Shown here piece after piece: positions 1-7,741 of a DNA stretch of 64,000 nt (position 1 is its first letter; every line of letters starts with the position of its first letter). The notes under the pieces are model-generated. The model saw only the letters and a program-made list of their open reading frames with translations. It made no database searches and was not told the origin of the DNA. Location: contig NZ_FZNW01000003.1 of NCBI RefSeq assembly GCF_900188115.1, positions 212,849 to 276,848 on the forward strand, given 5' to 3'. Made by a program: the position numbers and the translations under genes. The stretch is from Haloechinothrix alba (GTDB lineage: Bacteria > Actinomycetota > Actinomycetes > Mycobacteriales > Pseudonocardiaceae).

Positions 1-771
1 ATCGGCAGGGCGCTCGCCGTCGCGCTGGCCAGGCAGGGTGCTCGGCTTGCCCTGTCGGACGTCGACTCGGCGGGGGTGGCCGAGACGGCGGGGTTGTGCG
101 AGAAGGAGGGCGCGCAGGCGCGCCACTACGTGCTCGATGTGGCCGACCGCGCGGCGGTGCAGTCCCACGCCGAGACCGTGGTCGCCGACTTCGGCCGGGT
201 GAACCTGCTGTTCAACAACGCGGGCGTCGCCCTCACCGCGAACGTGGCGGATATGACCTGGGAGGACCTCGACTGGATCGTCGGCATCAACTTCTGGGGG
301 GTCGTGCACGGGACGAAGGCGTTCCTGCCGCACCTCGTCGAGTCCGGTGACGGGCATCTGGTGAACGTCTCCAGCGTGTTCGGCATCATTGCGGTTCCCA
401 GTCAGGGTGCGTACAACGCGACCAAGTTCGCGGTGCGCGGGTTCACCGAGGCGTTGCGCCAGGAGGTGCGGCTCGACAAGCAGCCGGTGGGGGTCAGCTG
501 CGTGCATCCCGGCGGGATCAAGACCAACATCGCCAGGAACTCGCGAGCTGCCGAGGGGCTCAACACCGACGAGCTGACCGCCCTGTTCGAACGTGTGGCG
601 CGTACCACACCGGATAGCGCCGCTGACCGTATCCTGCGGGGCGTGCACAAGAACGAGGCGAAGATCCTCGTGGGCGCGGACGCCTACGCGCTCGACGGCA
701 TGGCCCGGCTGTTCGGGTCCGTCTACCAGCGCATCGTCGGTGCGGCAGCACGGCTCGGTCCCCGGAAGTAA
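1..771 (+). CDS. SDR family oxidoreductase, 5' end outside window
   Basis: Short-chain dehydrogenase/reductase, an NAD(P)H-dependent Rossmann-fold enzyme. The frame is open from base 1 and already reads the glycine-rich loop region (IGRALAVALARQGARLALSD), so the start lies just upstream of the window; an internal GTG at 76 is not the real start. NNAG is seen after the fourth strand, and the catalytic Ser region (VSSVFG) and YNATK (YxxxK) are in place. The C-terminal extension resembles SDRs of actinobacterial lipid or ketone metabolism. The substrate cannot be read from the sequence. It precedes the type VII cassette on the same strand but is separated by 129 bp, so it is probably not part of it. 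Confidence 0.9.
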   Translation: MGRALAVALARQGARLALSDVDSAGVAETAGLCEKEGAQARHYVLDVADRAAVQSHAETVVADFGRVNLLFNNAGVALTANVADMTWEDLDWIVGINFWGVVHGTKAFLPHLVESGDGHLVNVSSVFGIIAVPSQGAYNATKFAVRGFTEALRQEVRLDKQPVGVSCVHPGGIKTNIARNSRAAEGLNTDELTALFERVARTTPDSAADRILRGVHKNEAKILVGADAYALDGMARLFGSVYQRIVGAAARLGPRK

Positions 772-900
772 CGCCAGGGGTTCCCCTCCCGCGGTCCGAT
801 CGGGCCGAACCGGTCGCAGGCGGCGCTCCCGGTTGCTAATCTGTGCGCTCGGGTGCCGGCTGTCCTGGGGCAGCTCGTGATGATGGGGAGGAGCGTGTCG

Positions 901-1359
901 ATGTCGGATTCCGAGGAGGATCGGTCACAGGGCCGTCCGAGCGGAATGGACCAAGCCGAGGTCATGGAGAACCTCCCGATCGACAATCCCGTGCGGTCGG
1001 CGCAGGAGGCCCTGTGGCAGATGCGGGAGGCCGTGGCCCACGCAGGCGTGCCGGACATCTCCTTCGACCGCGACGGCGTCGACCACGTGATCGGCGAGCT
1101 GGAGGTGATCATCAGCGAACGGGAGCGTTCCCTGTCTCAGGCAGATTACCTTGCACGTATCCAGCCGATGGGCGACGAGTACGCCAGCGAGTGGATGGTC
1201 GAGACGGCTAATGGCGCTGGTAAGGAGTACCTGGCGTTCGCCGAGGCCGAGATCGATAGCTTGAGAAAGTTCGTGGAGCACTTGAAGCAGGTGCGCGACG
1301 AGTACCTGGAACACGAGGAGCAGGTCGCTGACGATCTGAACCGGGGAGTTCAGGCCTGA
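901..1359 (+). CDS. Small helical type VII-associated protein
   Basis: A 152-residue, highly charged and mostly alpha-helical protein with no signal peptide. ATG 901 is preferred over upstream in-frame starts because GGGGAGGA lies about 8 bp before it. The C-terminal helix ends with RDEYLEHEEQ, which contains a YxxxE match to the type VII secretion signal YxxxD/E. Its stop is immediately followed by the ATG of the DUF3558 lipoprotein, and an EspG-like gene follows further down. Context and fold suggest an ESX-type secreted protein or a partner of one. I do not recognise a named family. Confidence 0.75.
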   Translation: MSDSEEDRSQGRPSGMDQAEVMENLPIDNPVRSAQEALWQMREAVAHAGVPDISFDRDGVDHVIGELEVIISERERSLSQADYLARIQPMGDEYASEWMVETANGAGKEYLAFAEAEIDSLRKFVEHLKQVRDEYLEHEEQVADDLNRGVQA

Positions 1360-2001
1360 ATGGTTACATACAGAATCGCCGCGCTTGTGGCCGGGTTCGC
1401 GCTTTTGGTAGCGGGATGCACCAGTGACACAGATGGCTCTCCGGAGTCGACGGATGATGGAGACGGCCCGGGGGCGACTGGCGATCCAGATCCGGGTGGC
1501 GTCGAACTGCCGCACAGTGGAGCGCCTTCGGTGGATAACCCGATCGACCCGGAGCCATTCTTGGGTGAACCGTGTAGCGTGTTCGACGTTGATGCGCTGG
1601 AAGTGGCTGGGTTCGAGATTCTAGAAGTGACTCCAGAGCCGAAGGCACCCGTCGGTCCGACATGTCAATGGATTTTCGACCCGCGTTCGGATGGTTCGTT
1701 CAGTGGGATTTTCGGTCAGTTGGATGAGCAGGGCGTGAGTTCTGTGTACGCGCAACGTGATTCGTTGGACTTGTTCGAGGAGTTGGATCCGATCGAAGGA
1801 CATCCGATCGTGGCGTATAGCCAGCATGATGGGCGCGAGAGCGGGCGCTGCTCAGTAGCGGTCGGATTGCGCGATGATTTTGCCTATGACATTGGCGTCA
1901 CGGCTATCGGGGTCGATAACGAGTACAGCGCTGATCCGTGCGGTACGGCGCACGAACTCGCAGGTCTGGCGATCGAGACGATGACCGAGGGGGAGGAATG
2001 A
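1360..2001 (+). CDS. DUF3558-type lipoprotein
   Basis: A 213-residue lipoprotein. Residues 1-19 form a signal peptide and LVAGC gives a lipobox with acylated Cys20. A Ser/Asp/Gly-rich linker follows. The mature domain starts with a ...DPEPFLGEPCSVFD segment and has later cysteines (TCQW, GRCSVAV, DPCGTA), a pattern seen in DUF3558 proteins of actinobacteria. The start directly abuts the previous stop (TGAATG), and the stop overlaps the next start as ATGA, so the genes are translationally coupled. DUF3558 lipoproteins commonly accompany ESX-associated genes in Pseudonocardiaceae. Their biochemical role is unknown. Confidence 0.8.
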   Translation: MVTYRIAALVAGFALLVAGCTSDTDGSPESTDDGDGPGATGDPDPGGVELPHSGAPSVDNPIDPEPFLGEPCSVFDVDALEVAGFEILEVTPEPKAPVGPTCQWIFDPRSDGSFSGIFGQLDEQGVSSVYAQRDSLDLFEELDPIEGHPIVAYSQHDGRESGRCSVAVGLRDDFAYDIGVTAIGVDNEYSADPCGTAHELAGLAIETMTEGEE

Positions 2002-3305
2002 CGTACGGAATGATTCCCGGTGAGGTCTGCTACAGCGGCCATGAGCTCTACGACAAGATGCATGCCAAACCCGCGCCGACCAGCACGCTCGATGCGGCCT
2101 GCGATGCCGCGCAGAAGCTGCGTAACCAGCATCGGGACATCTCGATTCGGCTTTCCGCGCTGCGAATGGCGATGGACGAGGCCTGGCAGGGCGAGGCGTC
2201 GCAGACAGCCAAGGCAGAGATGAAGCGGTTCGAGGAGTACTCGGCGCAGGTCTCGGAGAACCTGGAACCGTCCACGATGAACTTCCAGGCGCAGAGCAAT
2301 GCGTTCATCGAGGACCGCGACAGGATGGAGAAAACCTCGGACAAGCCGCCAGAGGGGGACAGTTTCAGCTTTCTGCCCGGCAGGGAGAGCGAGGACGAGA
2401 AGCGTGCCGAGTGGAACGCGGTCGCCCAGCGCAACGTGGAGATCTACCAGGGCTACACCAACACTACGCAGGCCAACACGACCCAGTTGGTGACCGAGTA
2501 CCCGAAGCCGACGTTCAACTCCTCCGACGCCGAGTTCAGCCGATCCGGCAGCGCCATCGGCGGCGGAGCGGGTACGGCGCCGACCGCGTCGGGTGGTGCT
2601 GGTACGACAGTTCCGGCTGGGGCGGCGCCCGCTGGGAGCGGTGGTTCGACGACTGCGCCGGGGGTCGGGGGGACCGGTGCCGCGGGGGCTGGTGGTGCCG
2701 GTTCCGGTGGTGCTGCTGCTGGGGGGTCGGGCACTGGTGCTGGTGGTCGGCAGGGTGGTGTGCGGTTGCCGGATGGCAGTATTCGGTATCCGGATGGCAC
2801 GATCCGGCGGCCGGATGGGAGTTTGGTGCGTCCGGATGGGACGGTGATCCCGCCGAGTGGCACGAGCGCCTCGGGGCTGGGGGCAGGGCGTGCCGCTGGG
2901 GATTTCGGGCCGACCGGCTCGGGCGCTGGTGGCGCTGGGGGCATGGCCGCTGGGGGGATGGTGGCCGGCGGCATGGCTGGTGCCGGTGGTGCTGCTGGTG
3001 GGGGTCCGGGTGGTGCGGGTGCCTATAGCGGGCAGGGCCAGTTCGGGCCGACCGGTTCGGGAGGCGCGGCCGGTGCTGCCGGGGGTCAGGCTGGTGCTGG
3101 GGGTGCCCGTCCGATGGGTGGGGGCATGATGGGTGCTGGCGGTGGTCGTGGTGGCCAGGGTGGTGGCGATGAGGAGCATGAGCGCAAGTTCGTGCAGGAT
3201 GAGCAGCTGGACAGTGGGTTGCCGGTGATGCGGGATGAGCATGGGGAGAAGGAGTACGACCCGGTGACGGGGATGGTCATCATCGATGGGGTCATCGGCG
3301 AGTAG
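1998..3305 (+). CDS. WXG/PPE-like protein with Gly-rich PDG-repeat region
   Basis: A 435-residue probable type VII substrate. The ATG at 1998 overlaps the DUF3558 stop (ATGA) and is preferred over a longer frame. Residues 1 to about 170 are a helical hairpin-like domain with WQG at 63-65 (WxG turn), as in PPE/ESX proteins. A Gly/Ala/Pro-rich low-complexity region follows. Within it, near residues 255-287, lie four PDG repeats (RLPDG, RYPDG, RRPDG, VRPDG). The C-terminus (about 40 residues) is acidic and non-repetitive: EHERKFVQDEQLDSG... with DPVTGMVIIDG. EspG immediately downstream is the expected chaperone. Secretion itself is inferred. Confidence 0.8.
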   Translation: MTYGMIPGEVCYSGHELYDKMHAKPAPTSTLDAACDAAQKLRNQHRDISIRLSALRMAMDEAWQGEASQTAKAEMKRFEEYSAQVSENLEPSTMNFQAQSNAFIEDRDRMEKTSDKPPEGDSFSFLPGRESEDEKRAEWNAVAQRNVEIYQGYTNTTQANTTQLVTEYPKPTFNSSDAEFSRSGSAIGGGAGTAPTASGGAGTTVPAGAAPAGSGGSTTAPGVGGTGAAGAGGAGSGGAAAGGSGTGAGGRQGGVRLPDGSIRYPDGTIRRPDGSLVRPDGTVIPPSGTSASGLGAGRAAGDFGPTGSGAGGAGGMAAGGMVAGGMAGAGGAAGGGPGGAGAYSGQGQFGPTGSGGAAGAAGGQAGAGGARPMGGGMMGAGGGRGGQGGGDEEHERKFVQDEQLDSGLPVMRDEHGEKEYDPVTGMVIIDGVIGE

Positions 3306-3335
3306 CCGCACGGGTACACGAGAGGGGGAGTGGCG

Positions 3336-4079
3336 GTGATCACGCGGCCGGTGACGATCAGCCTGGAGACCTACTCCACGCTGCTGGACAAGGAGAACCT
3401 CGGCGAGGCCCACACCACGTTGCTCGGCGGCGTCATGTGGTATCCGCCGGATGCCGCCCGCGAGCGCGATGTGCGGGTGCTCGGTGAGCTGCGCGAGCAG
3501 GGCTTGGTGGATGGCACGCGGGTGTCCGAGGCCTTCTACGACACGCTGGTCACCATGCAGCGCCCCACCGTCGAGTACTACACCTACTTCGGTGAGCCAG
3601 GTACGGAGCGCAGGAGCGTCCGCAGCGCCGTGCTCGGCAGGGAGGCCGTACTCGTGCACGCCGACAACCGGCGTATCGACATCGAACCCATCCCGGGCGA
3701 ACAGCTCGGTGTGCGGCTGGTTTCCGCGCTCCCCGACACGCCCGCCGCGCAGACGAAGTCCATCAACTGCGACGGGGCCGACCTGCTGGCGCTGGCGGAT
3801 GGCAAGTCCCTACCGTCGGGGCCGTCGGCCAACGACGCCAAACGCATGAAACGGTGGTTGGAGGAAGAGCGCAGTAACGCGGGGCAGCTCTTCGTCGGAG
3901 TGCGTGACCAGCAGGGCACTCGCCGGGTGAACAAGGCTCCCGTCCCGTGCTGGATCGACACCGGCTCGGGCAGGCTGCTACTCACGCCGGGTGCGAACGG
4001 GTGGTACACCCTGCGATCGGGCGACACACCGACCGTCGCCACGCAACTGTCCGAACTGGAGCAGCGACTGCGCGGCTAG
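3336..4079 (+). CDS. ESX secretion-associated protein EspG
   Basis: EspG proteins are cytosolic chaperones that bind the helical tip of PE-PPE-type substrates and keep them soluble until type VII export. The N-terminus (ITRPVTISLETYSTLL) and the central segment with AVLGREAVLVHADNRRIDIEP fit the EspG fold, and 247 residues is near the usual length (about 250-280). GTG 3336 sits 7-8 bp after AGAGGGGG; an in-frame GTG at 3330 would be too close to that ribosome-binding site. It lies 30 bp after the WXG/PPE-like gene. No EccB/C/D/E or mycosin gene is present, so the secretion machine must be encoded elsewhere. Confidence 0.85.
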   Translation: MITRPVTISLETYSTLLDKENLGEAHTTLLGGVMWYPPDAARERDVRVLGELREQGLVDGTRVSEAFYDTLVTMQRPTVEYYTYFGEPGTERRSVRSAVLGREAVLVHADNRRIDIEPIPGEQLGVRLVSALPDTPAAQTKSINCDGADLLALADGKSLPSGPSANDAKRMKRWLEEERSNAGQLFVGVRDQQGTRRVNKAPVPCWIDTGSGRLLLTPGANGWYTLRSGDTPTVATQLSELEQRLRG

Positions 4080-4125
4080 CCTACCTCCGCGCCGCAGGTC
4101 CTGCCCCGAACCGTGTACGGAAGGT

Positions 4126-5157
4126 TCACCACGCGTGCGGAGAGCCGGGCGGGCCCGCGTCGGGCGGGGCCATGCCCGCAGCGCGAGCCAGCTCGAGGGC
4201 CAAGCCCTCCGTGCGGATCCTGCGGTCGATGTAGACAAGGGCCGTTACCGTGACGGCGAACGGGTACGCGACTGAGGCGGCGAGGACCTCGCCGACCGTG
4301 GTCAGGATGATCTGCTCGTTCGTGGTCGTCGAAGCCGGGTCGACGCTGCCGCCCGCCATGATCCCGAACGGCAGCGTCACAACGAGGTTGATGACGACGG
4401 TGATCACTACGACCAGTGCCATGATCCCGAAGATCCGCCACCACGAGTTGAGCACCAGATCCCAGGAGCGGCGCATCGCGTGCAGAACCGAGGAGCGCTC
4501 CAGCACCAGGGCGGGAGCGGCCAGGGCGAGCACTATCGCCGCCCAGATCCCCGGGATGAGGAACAGCATGGCGCCGGCGAACACGATGACCCCTACCAGG
4601 AATGTGACGCCGAGAAGAGGGATCAGACGGGGCCTGAGGTCCTCCCACGCCTCCGCGAAGCCGACGGTCCGGCCGAGCACGGCCTTCCCGACAACGATCG
4701 TGGCCAGACCGGTCACGAACAACTGCGCCAACATCATGAACCCGAGCGAGACCCCGTTCACGGCCAGGTTGTCGAGCATCAGGCCCGCCAGCTGCTCGTC
4801 GGTGGCCTCGCCGGTACCGGCCGTCGCGGTCAGCTCCTGAATACGCGGCCAGACCAGCGCCAGCGCCAGCAGCTGCCCGATACCAACGACAACGAACGCC
4901 GCGCCGAACAGCATGGCCGCGTGCGAGCGAAGGGTGGCCAGCGCGCCACCGAGGATGTCGCCGAGCCCGAGTGGTCGTAGCGGGATCACGCCAGGCTGGA
5001 AGCTTCCCAGGTCGGGCCAGCCGCCACCACCCAGCGGCGCGCTGCTCTCCGGCGGCAACGGCGCCACCCCCGGGTATTCGGAGGAGTACCGGTTCTCCTC
5101 GCCCGGCTGCCGCTCCTCGTTCGGATCGGGGTCGGGCCTGTCGCGCGCGTCGCTCAT
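4126..5157 (-). CDS. Multi-pass membrane protein, glycerophosphodiesterase-membrane-domain type
   Basis: A 343-residue integral membrane protein. The first 60 or so residues are polar and Pro/Glu-rich (cytosolic tail). RPLGLGDILGGALATLRSH then leads into about six hydrophobic segments. This is the pattern of actinobacterial proteins annotated as glycerophosphoryl diester phosphodiesterase membrane domain proteins, although no phosphodiesterase catalytic domain is present. The function of the family is unclear. The gene is transcribed away from the metallophore pair and shares its 193-bp upstream region. The Zur-like box lies 142 bp from its start, so it may or may not be Zur-affected. Confidence 0.75.
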   Translation of the reverse strand: MSDARDRPDPDPNEERQPGEENRYSSEYPGVAPLPPESSAPLGGGGWPDLGSFQPGVIPLRPLGLGDILGGALATLRSHAAMLFGAAFVVVGIGQLLALALVWPRIQELTATAGTGEATDEQLAGLMLDNLAVNGVSLGFMMLAQLFVTGLATIVVGKAVLGRTVGFAEAWEDLRPRLIPLLGVTFLVGVIVFAGAMLFLIPGIWAAIVLALAAPALVLERSSVLHAMRRSWDLVLNSWWRIFGIMALVVVITVVINLVVTLPFGIMAGGSVDPASTTTNEQIILTTVGEVLAASVAYPFAVTVTALVYIDRRIRTEGLALELARAAGMAPPDAGPPGSPHAW

Positions 5158-5298
5158 TACTACCTACTCGCCGTGTTCGAGCTGTCCAAAGGTGCCTCGC
5201 GGGTGTACAGGTCACTCTAGCCGATGGCGTCGCCGGCCCGGGTGGTCGAGGGAGCGGGGTGGCGGGAGTGAGATGGACCCCCGCACCCACTGCAGCAA

Positions 5299-5313
5299 TG
5301 ACAATCATTTCCA
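5299..5313. promoter_or_regulatory. Zur-type zinc-repressor operator
   Basis: TGACAATCATTTCCA; its reverse complement is TGGAAATGATTGTCA. This matches the actinobacterial Zur consensus TGAAAATGATTTTCA at 13 of 15 positions, including the central AATGATT and both TG/CA ends. It is a 7-1-7 imperfect inverted repeat (5 of 7 arm positions pair). It lies 37 bp upstream of the nicotianamine-synthase-like start, where bound Zur would block the promoter under zinc sufficiency. The consensus is from memory; binding is inferred. Confidence 0.7.
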
Positions 5314-5350
5314 TTAGTATCTCGGTGCGAGGCTGGGAGGAGATGATCGA

Positions 5351-6193
5351 GTGAGTGGTCCGAGCGCGGTGGCGCATCGAGTGGGGCAGCTGCGCGAGCA
5401 GCTGGAGGCGGTACCCGACCTGAACCCGTCCGACACGGTGGACGCGCTGTTCACCGAGCTGGTCGAGCTGTGCTGCTCGACGCCGCCCCGGGTCGCCGAG
5501 GCAGCCATGGCCGGGCTCGATCAGCACGCGAGCGCGCTGCAGAACCTGTGCGCGAGCGGCGAGTCCGCGCTCGAGGAGTACTGGGCCCGGCGCATCGCCG
5601 CGGCCACGGACCCGGAGGCGGAGCTCGCCCGCTTCCCGTACCTGAACAACTACCGCGACCTGGTGCGGATGGAGCTCGGCATGGTAGCCGCGATGGGGGA
5701 GCCGCGGCCTGCGCGCGTCGCCGTGCTCGGTTCCGGGCCGCTTCCGCTGACGGGCCTGATACTCGCCGGCGAGTACGGCGCACGCGTCGTGCACGTCGAC
5801 CGGGACGGTGACAGCCTCGCTTCGGGTGCTGCGGTGGCGAGCGCGCTCGACGTGCCAGGAGTGGGCACGGGGGTACGCGCCGACCTGGAGGATCCGGACT
5901 GTGTGGACACGCTCGTACAGGCCGGGGTGCACACCTGCGACGTCGTCGTGCTTGCCGCACTGGCCGGACAGGACGCGCGGGCCAAACGCGCCATCGGCGA
6001 GCGGCTCGGCGCGCTGCTGCCTGCCCACACACTGGTGCTCGTGCGGTCGGCCGTGCGGCTGCGCAGGCTGCTGTACCCGCAGGTACGGGCCGAGGACCTG
6101 ACCGGGTTGCGCGTCGAGCTCGAGGTGCACCCCTACACCGACATCGTCAACTCGGTACTGGTCGCGCGCCCGGCGGGTGCGGGGACCGTGTGA
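5351..6193 (+). CDS. Nicotianamine synthase-like metallophore enzyme
   Basis: Nicotianamine synthase family: transfers aminobutyrate (aminocarboxypropyl) groups from S-adenosylmethionine, giving nicotianamine or, in bacterial CntL-type enzymes, a precursor of opine metallophores such as staphylopine. Hallmarks seen: FPYLNNYRDL at residues 95-104 (plant FPYYNNY) and the SAM-binding loop GSGPLPLT at 127-134, followed by VVHVDRD. At 280 residues it matches archaeal and CntL-type enzymes. GTG 5351 has GGGAGGAG 7-8 bp upstream. The stop overlaps the MFS start as GTGA, so the two are coupled. The Zur-like box upstream predicts expression under zinc starvation. No opine dehydrogenase (CntM) gene is adjacent, so the final product is uncertain. 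Confidence 0.85.
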   Translation: MSGPSAVAHRVGQLREQLEAVPDLNPSDTVDALFTELVELCCSTPPRVAEAAMAGLDQHASALQNLCASGESALEEYWARRIAAATDPEAELARFPYLNNYRDLVRMELGMVAAMGEPRPARVAVLGSGPLPLTGLILAGEYGARVVHVDRDGDSLASGAAVASALDVPGVGTGVRADLEDPDCVDTLVQAGVHTCDVVVLAALAGQDARAKRAIGERLGALLPAHTLVLVRSAVRLRRLLYPQVRAEDLTGLRVELEVHPYTDIVNSVLVARPAGAGTV

Positions 6194-7500
6194 TCGCGAC
6201 GCTGCGGCGGGTGCGCTCGCGCTGGTTCCGCCTCGCCGAGCTGGGCGAGCTGCCTGGTGTGGTGCGCCTGCTTGTGATCAGCCAGCTGGTGTTCAACATC
6301 GGTTTCTACCTCGTGGTGCCGTACCTGTTCGGGCACATGGCGGGCGACCTCGCGCTGGCGGGGTGGATGGTCGGGCTGGTGCTCGGATTGCGCACGTTCA
6401 GCCAGCAGGGACTGTTCTTCCTCGGCGGAGCGCTCGCCGACCGGTTCGGGCCGAAACCGATGGTCCTGCTCGGCTGCGCGCTGCGGGTGCTCGGTTTTCT
6501 CCTGCTCGGCCAGGCGGGATCGGCGCCGGGCATCGTCGTCGGTGCGTTGCTCACCGGGGTCGCCGCGGCGCTGTTCTCCCCGGCCGTGGAGGCGCTGCTG
6601 GCCCGTGAGGCAGGCGCCCTCGACCGCTCGGGCGGGGCGCGCCGGTCGGATGTGTTCGCGCTGTTCGCGGTGGCCGGCGAACTGGGCGCGGTCGTCGGCC
6701 CGATGCTGGGCGCGTTGTTGCTGCTGGCCGACTTCACGGTGGTGTGCACCGTGGCGGCCGGGATCTTCGTGGCCGTCGCCCTGGCACACCTGCGGTGGTT
6801 GCCGGGCCACGGCGGCGCGCACGATCCGGAACCGATCCTGTTCGGGTGGCGTTCGGTGCTGGCCAACGGAACCTTCCTCGTGTTCGCAGCCGGCTATGCC
6901 GGCTACCTGGTCAGCTACAACCAGCTCTACCTCGCGCTGCCCGCGGAGCTGCGGCGTGCCACGGGTAGCGAGGCCGCGCTCGGCTGGCTGTTCGCGTTGT
7001 CGTCGGTGATGGTGGTGGCCGGCCAGCTTCCGGCGACGGCATGGGCACGCCGCAGGCTCGGGTCCGACCGCGGGATGGTGGTGGGTCTCCTCGGCATGGC
7101 GGCCGGGTTCCTGGTGGTCGCCGTCGTCGCGTTCTTCCCGCCTGCTGCCGGTCCGGTCGCCGTCGTGCCCGCGATCGCCATGGTCGTGCTGCTCACGCTC
7201 GGCCAGATGCTCGCGGTACCGTTCGCCAAGGACGTCGTTGCCCGGTTGGCGGCGGAGCGGCGCCTGGGTACCTACTTTGGACTCGTGCACTCGGTCGGCG
7301 GTGCCGCGGTGCTGGCCGGGAGCACGGTTACGGGGGCGCTGCTCGACGTGTCGGACTCGCCCGGACTCGGCTCCGCATCCGCCTGGATCGTGCTCACGGC
7401 CGTTCCGCTGGCCGGTGCGGCCGCGATGGGCGTGCTCGCCCGGAGAGGCGCGCTGTCACCTGCCCATCGAACCGCATCTGCTGACGGAGGTGACGGATAG
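6190..7500 (+). CDS. MFS transporter, probable metallophore exporter
   Basis: A 436-residue major facilitator of the DHA1/MdtH type with about 12 hydrophobic segments. The MFS signature between helices 2 and 3 is visible (GGALADRFGPKP). Its GTG start overlaps the nicotianamine-synthase stop by 4 bp, so the pair is one transcript under the Zur-like box. In the staphylopine and pseudopaline systems the metallophore is exported by a comparable carrier (CntE is a DHA1 MFS protein; CntI is an EamA-type exporter). I therefore infer export of the product of 5351-6193. Import of a metal complex cannot be excluded. Confidence 0.8.
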   Translation: MIATLRRVRSRWFRLAELGELPGVVRLLVISQLVFNIGFYLVVPYLFGHMAGDLALAGWMVGLVLGLRTFSQQGLFFLGGALADRFGPKPMVLLGCALRVLGFLLLGQAGSAPGIVVGALLTGVAAALFSPAVEALLAREAGALDRSGGARRSDVFALFAVAGELGAVVGPMLGALLLLADFTVVCTVAAGIFVAVALAHLRWLPGHGGAHDPEPILFGWRSVLANGTFLVFAAGYAGYLVSYNQLYLALPAELRRATGSEAALGWLFALSSVMVVAGQLPATAWARRRLGSDRGMVVGLLGMAAGFLVVAVVAFFPPAAGPVAVVPAIAMVVLLTLGQMLAVPFAKDVVARLAAERRLGTYFGLVHSVGGAAVLAGSTVTGALLDVSDSPGLGSASAWIVLTAVPLAGAAAMGVLARRGALSPAHRTASADGGDG

Positions 7501-7687
7501 ACGAGCCGCACACGGTATACGGCGCTTCGCGGGGGCGGTGCCGGTCGCGCTGCTGACCACGGGCTGCTTCGGTGGACCGGGCCCGCCCACCCGAGCGCTG
7601 GTACGCGCCGGGTTCCGGTCCGGCCGTCAGGGACGTGCCCGGCGGTGCCGAGTCGCCCCTGACGGCGGTCGGTACCCTGTCAACTGA
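7490..7687 (+). CDS. Possible small lipoprotein-like ORF (doubtful)
   Basis: A 65-codon frame starting at GTG 7490 inside the MFS 3' end. It reads a basic N-terminus, a short hydrophobic stretch and LLTTGC (lipobox-like), followed by a Gly/Pro- and Arg-rich tail that does not look like a folded domain. The ribosome-binding site would abut the start. It could be the remnant of a lipoprotein gene or chance coding in a GC-rich spacer that also carries a hairpin. Confidence 0.2.
   Translation: MTDRRAAHGIRRFAGAVPVALLTTGCFGGPGPPTRALVRAGFRSGRQGRARRCRVAPDGGRYPVN
7624..7665 (+). terminator. Hairpin downstream of the metallophore pair
   Basis: CCGTCAGGG (7624-7632) pairs with CCCTGACGG (7657-7665), a perfect 9-bp stem around a 24-nt GC-rich loop. 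It has no U-tract, as is common in actinobacteria. It is the only strong hairpin between the MFS gene and the next gene and is the likely end of the Zur-controlled transcript. Confidence 0.45.
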
Positions 7688-7741
7688 GCGCTTGCTTGGA
7701 TCAGGGCCGGCGTGCGTGGATGTCGCGTCATGGGAGGCAGG

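Noticed and set aside
1884..3659. A 591-codon minus-strand frame across the Gly-rich type VII protein
   Set aside because: Shadow of the Gly/Ala repeats; no start signal, no domain, and it spans the ends of three coupled plus-strand genes.
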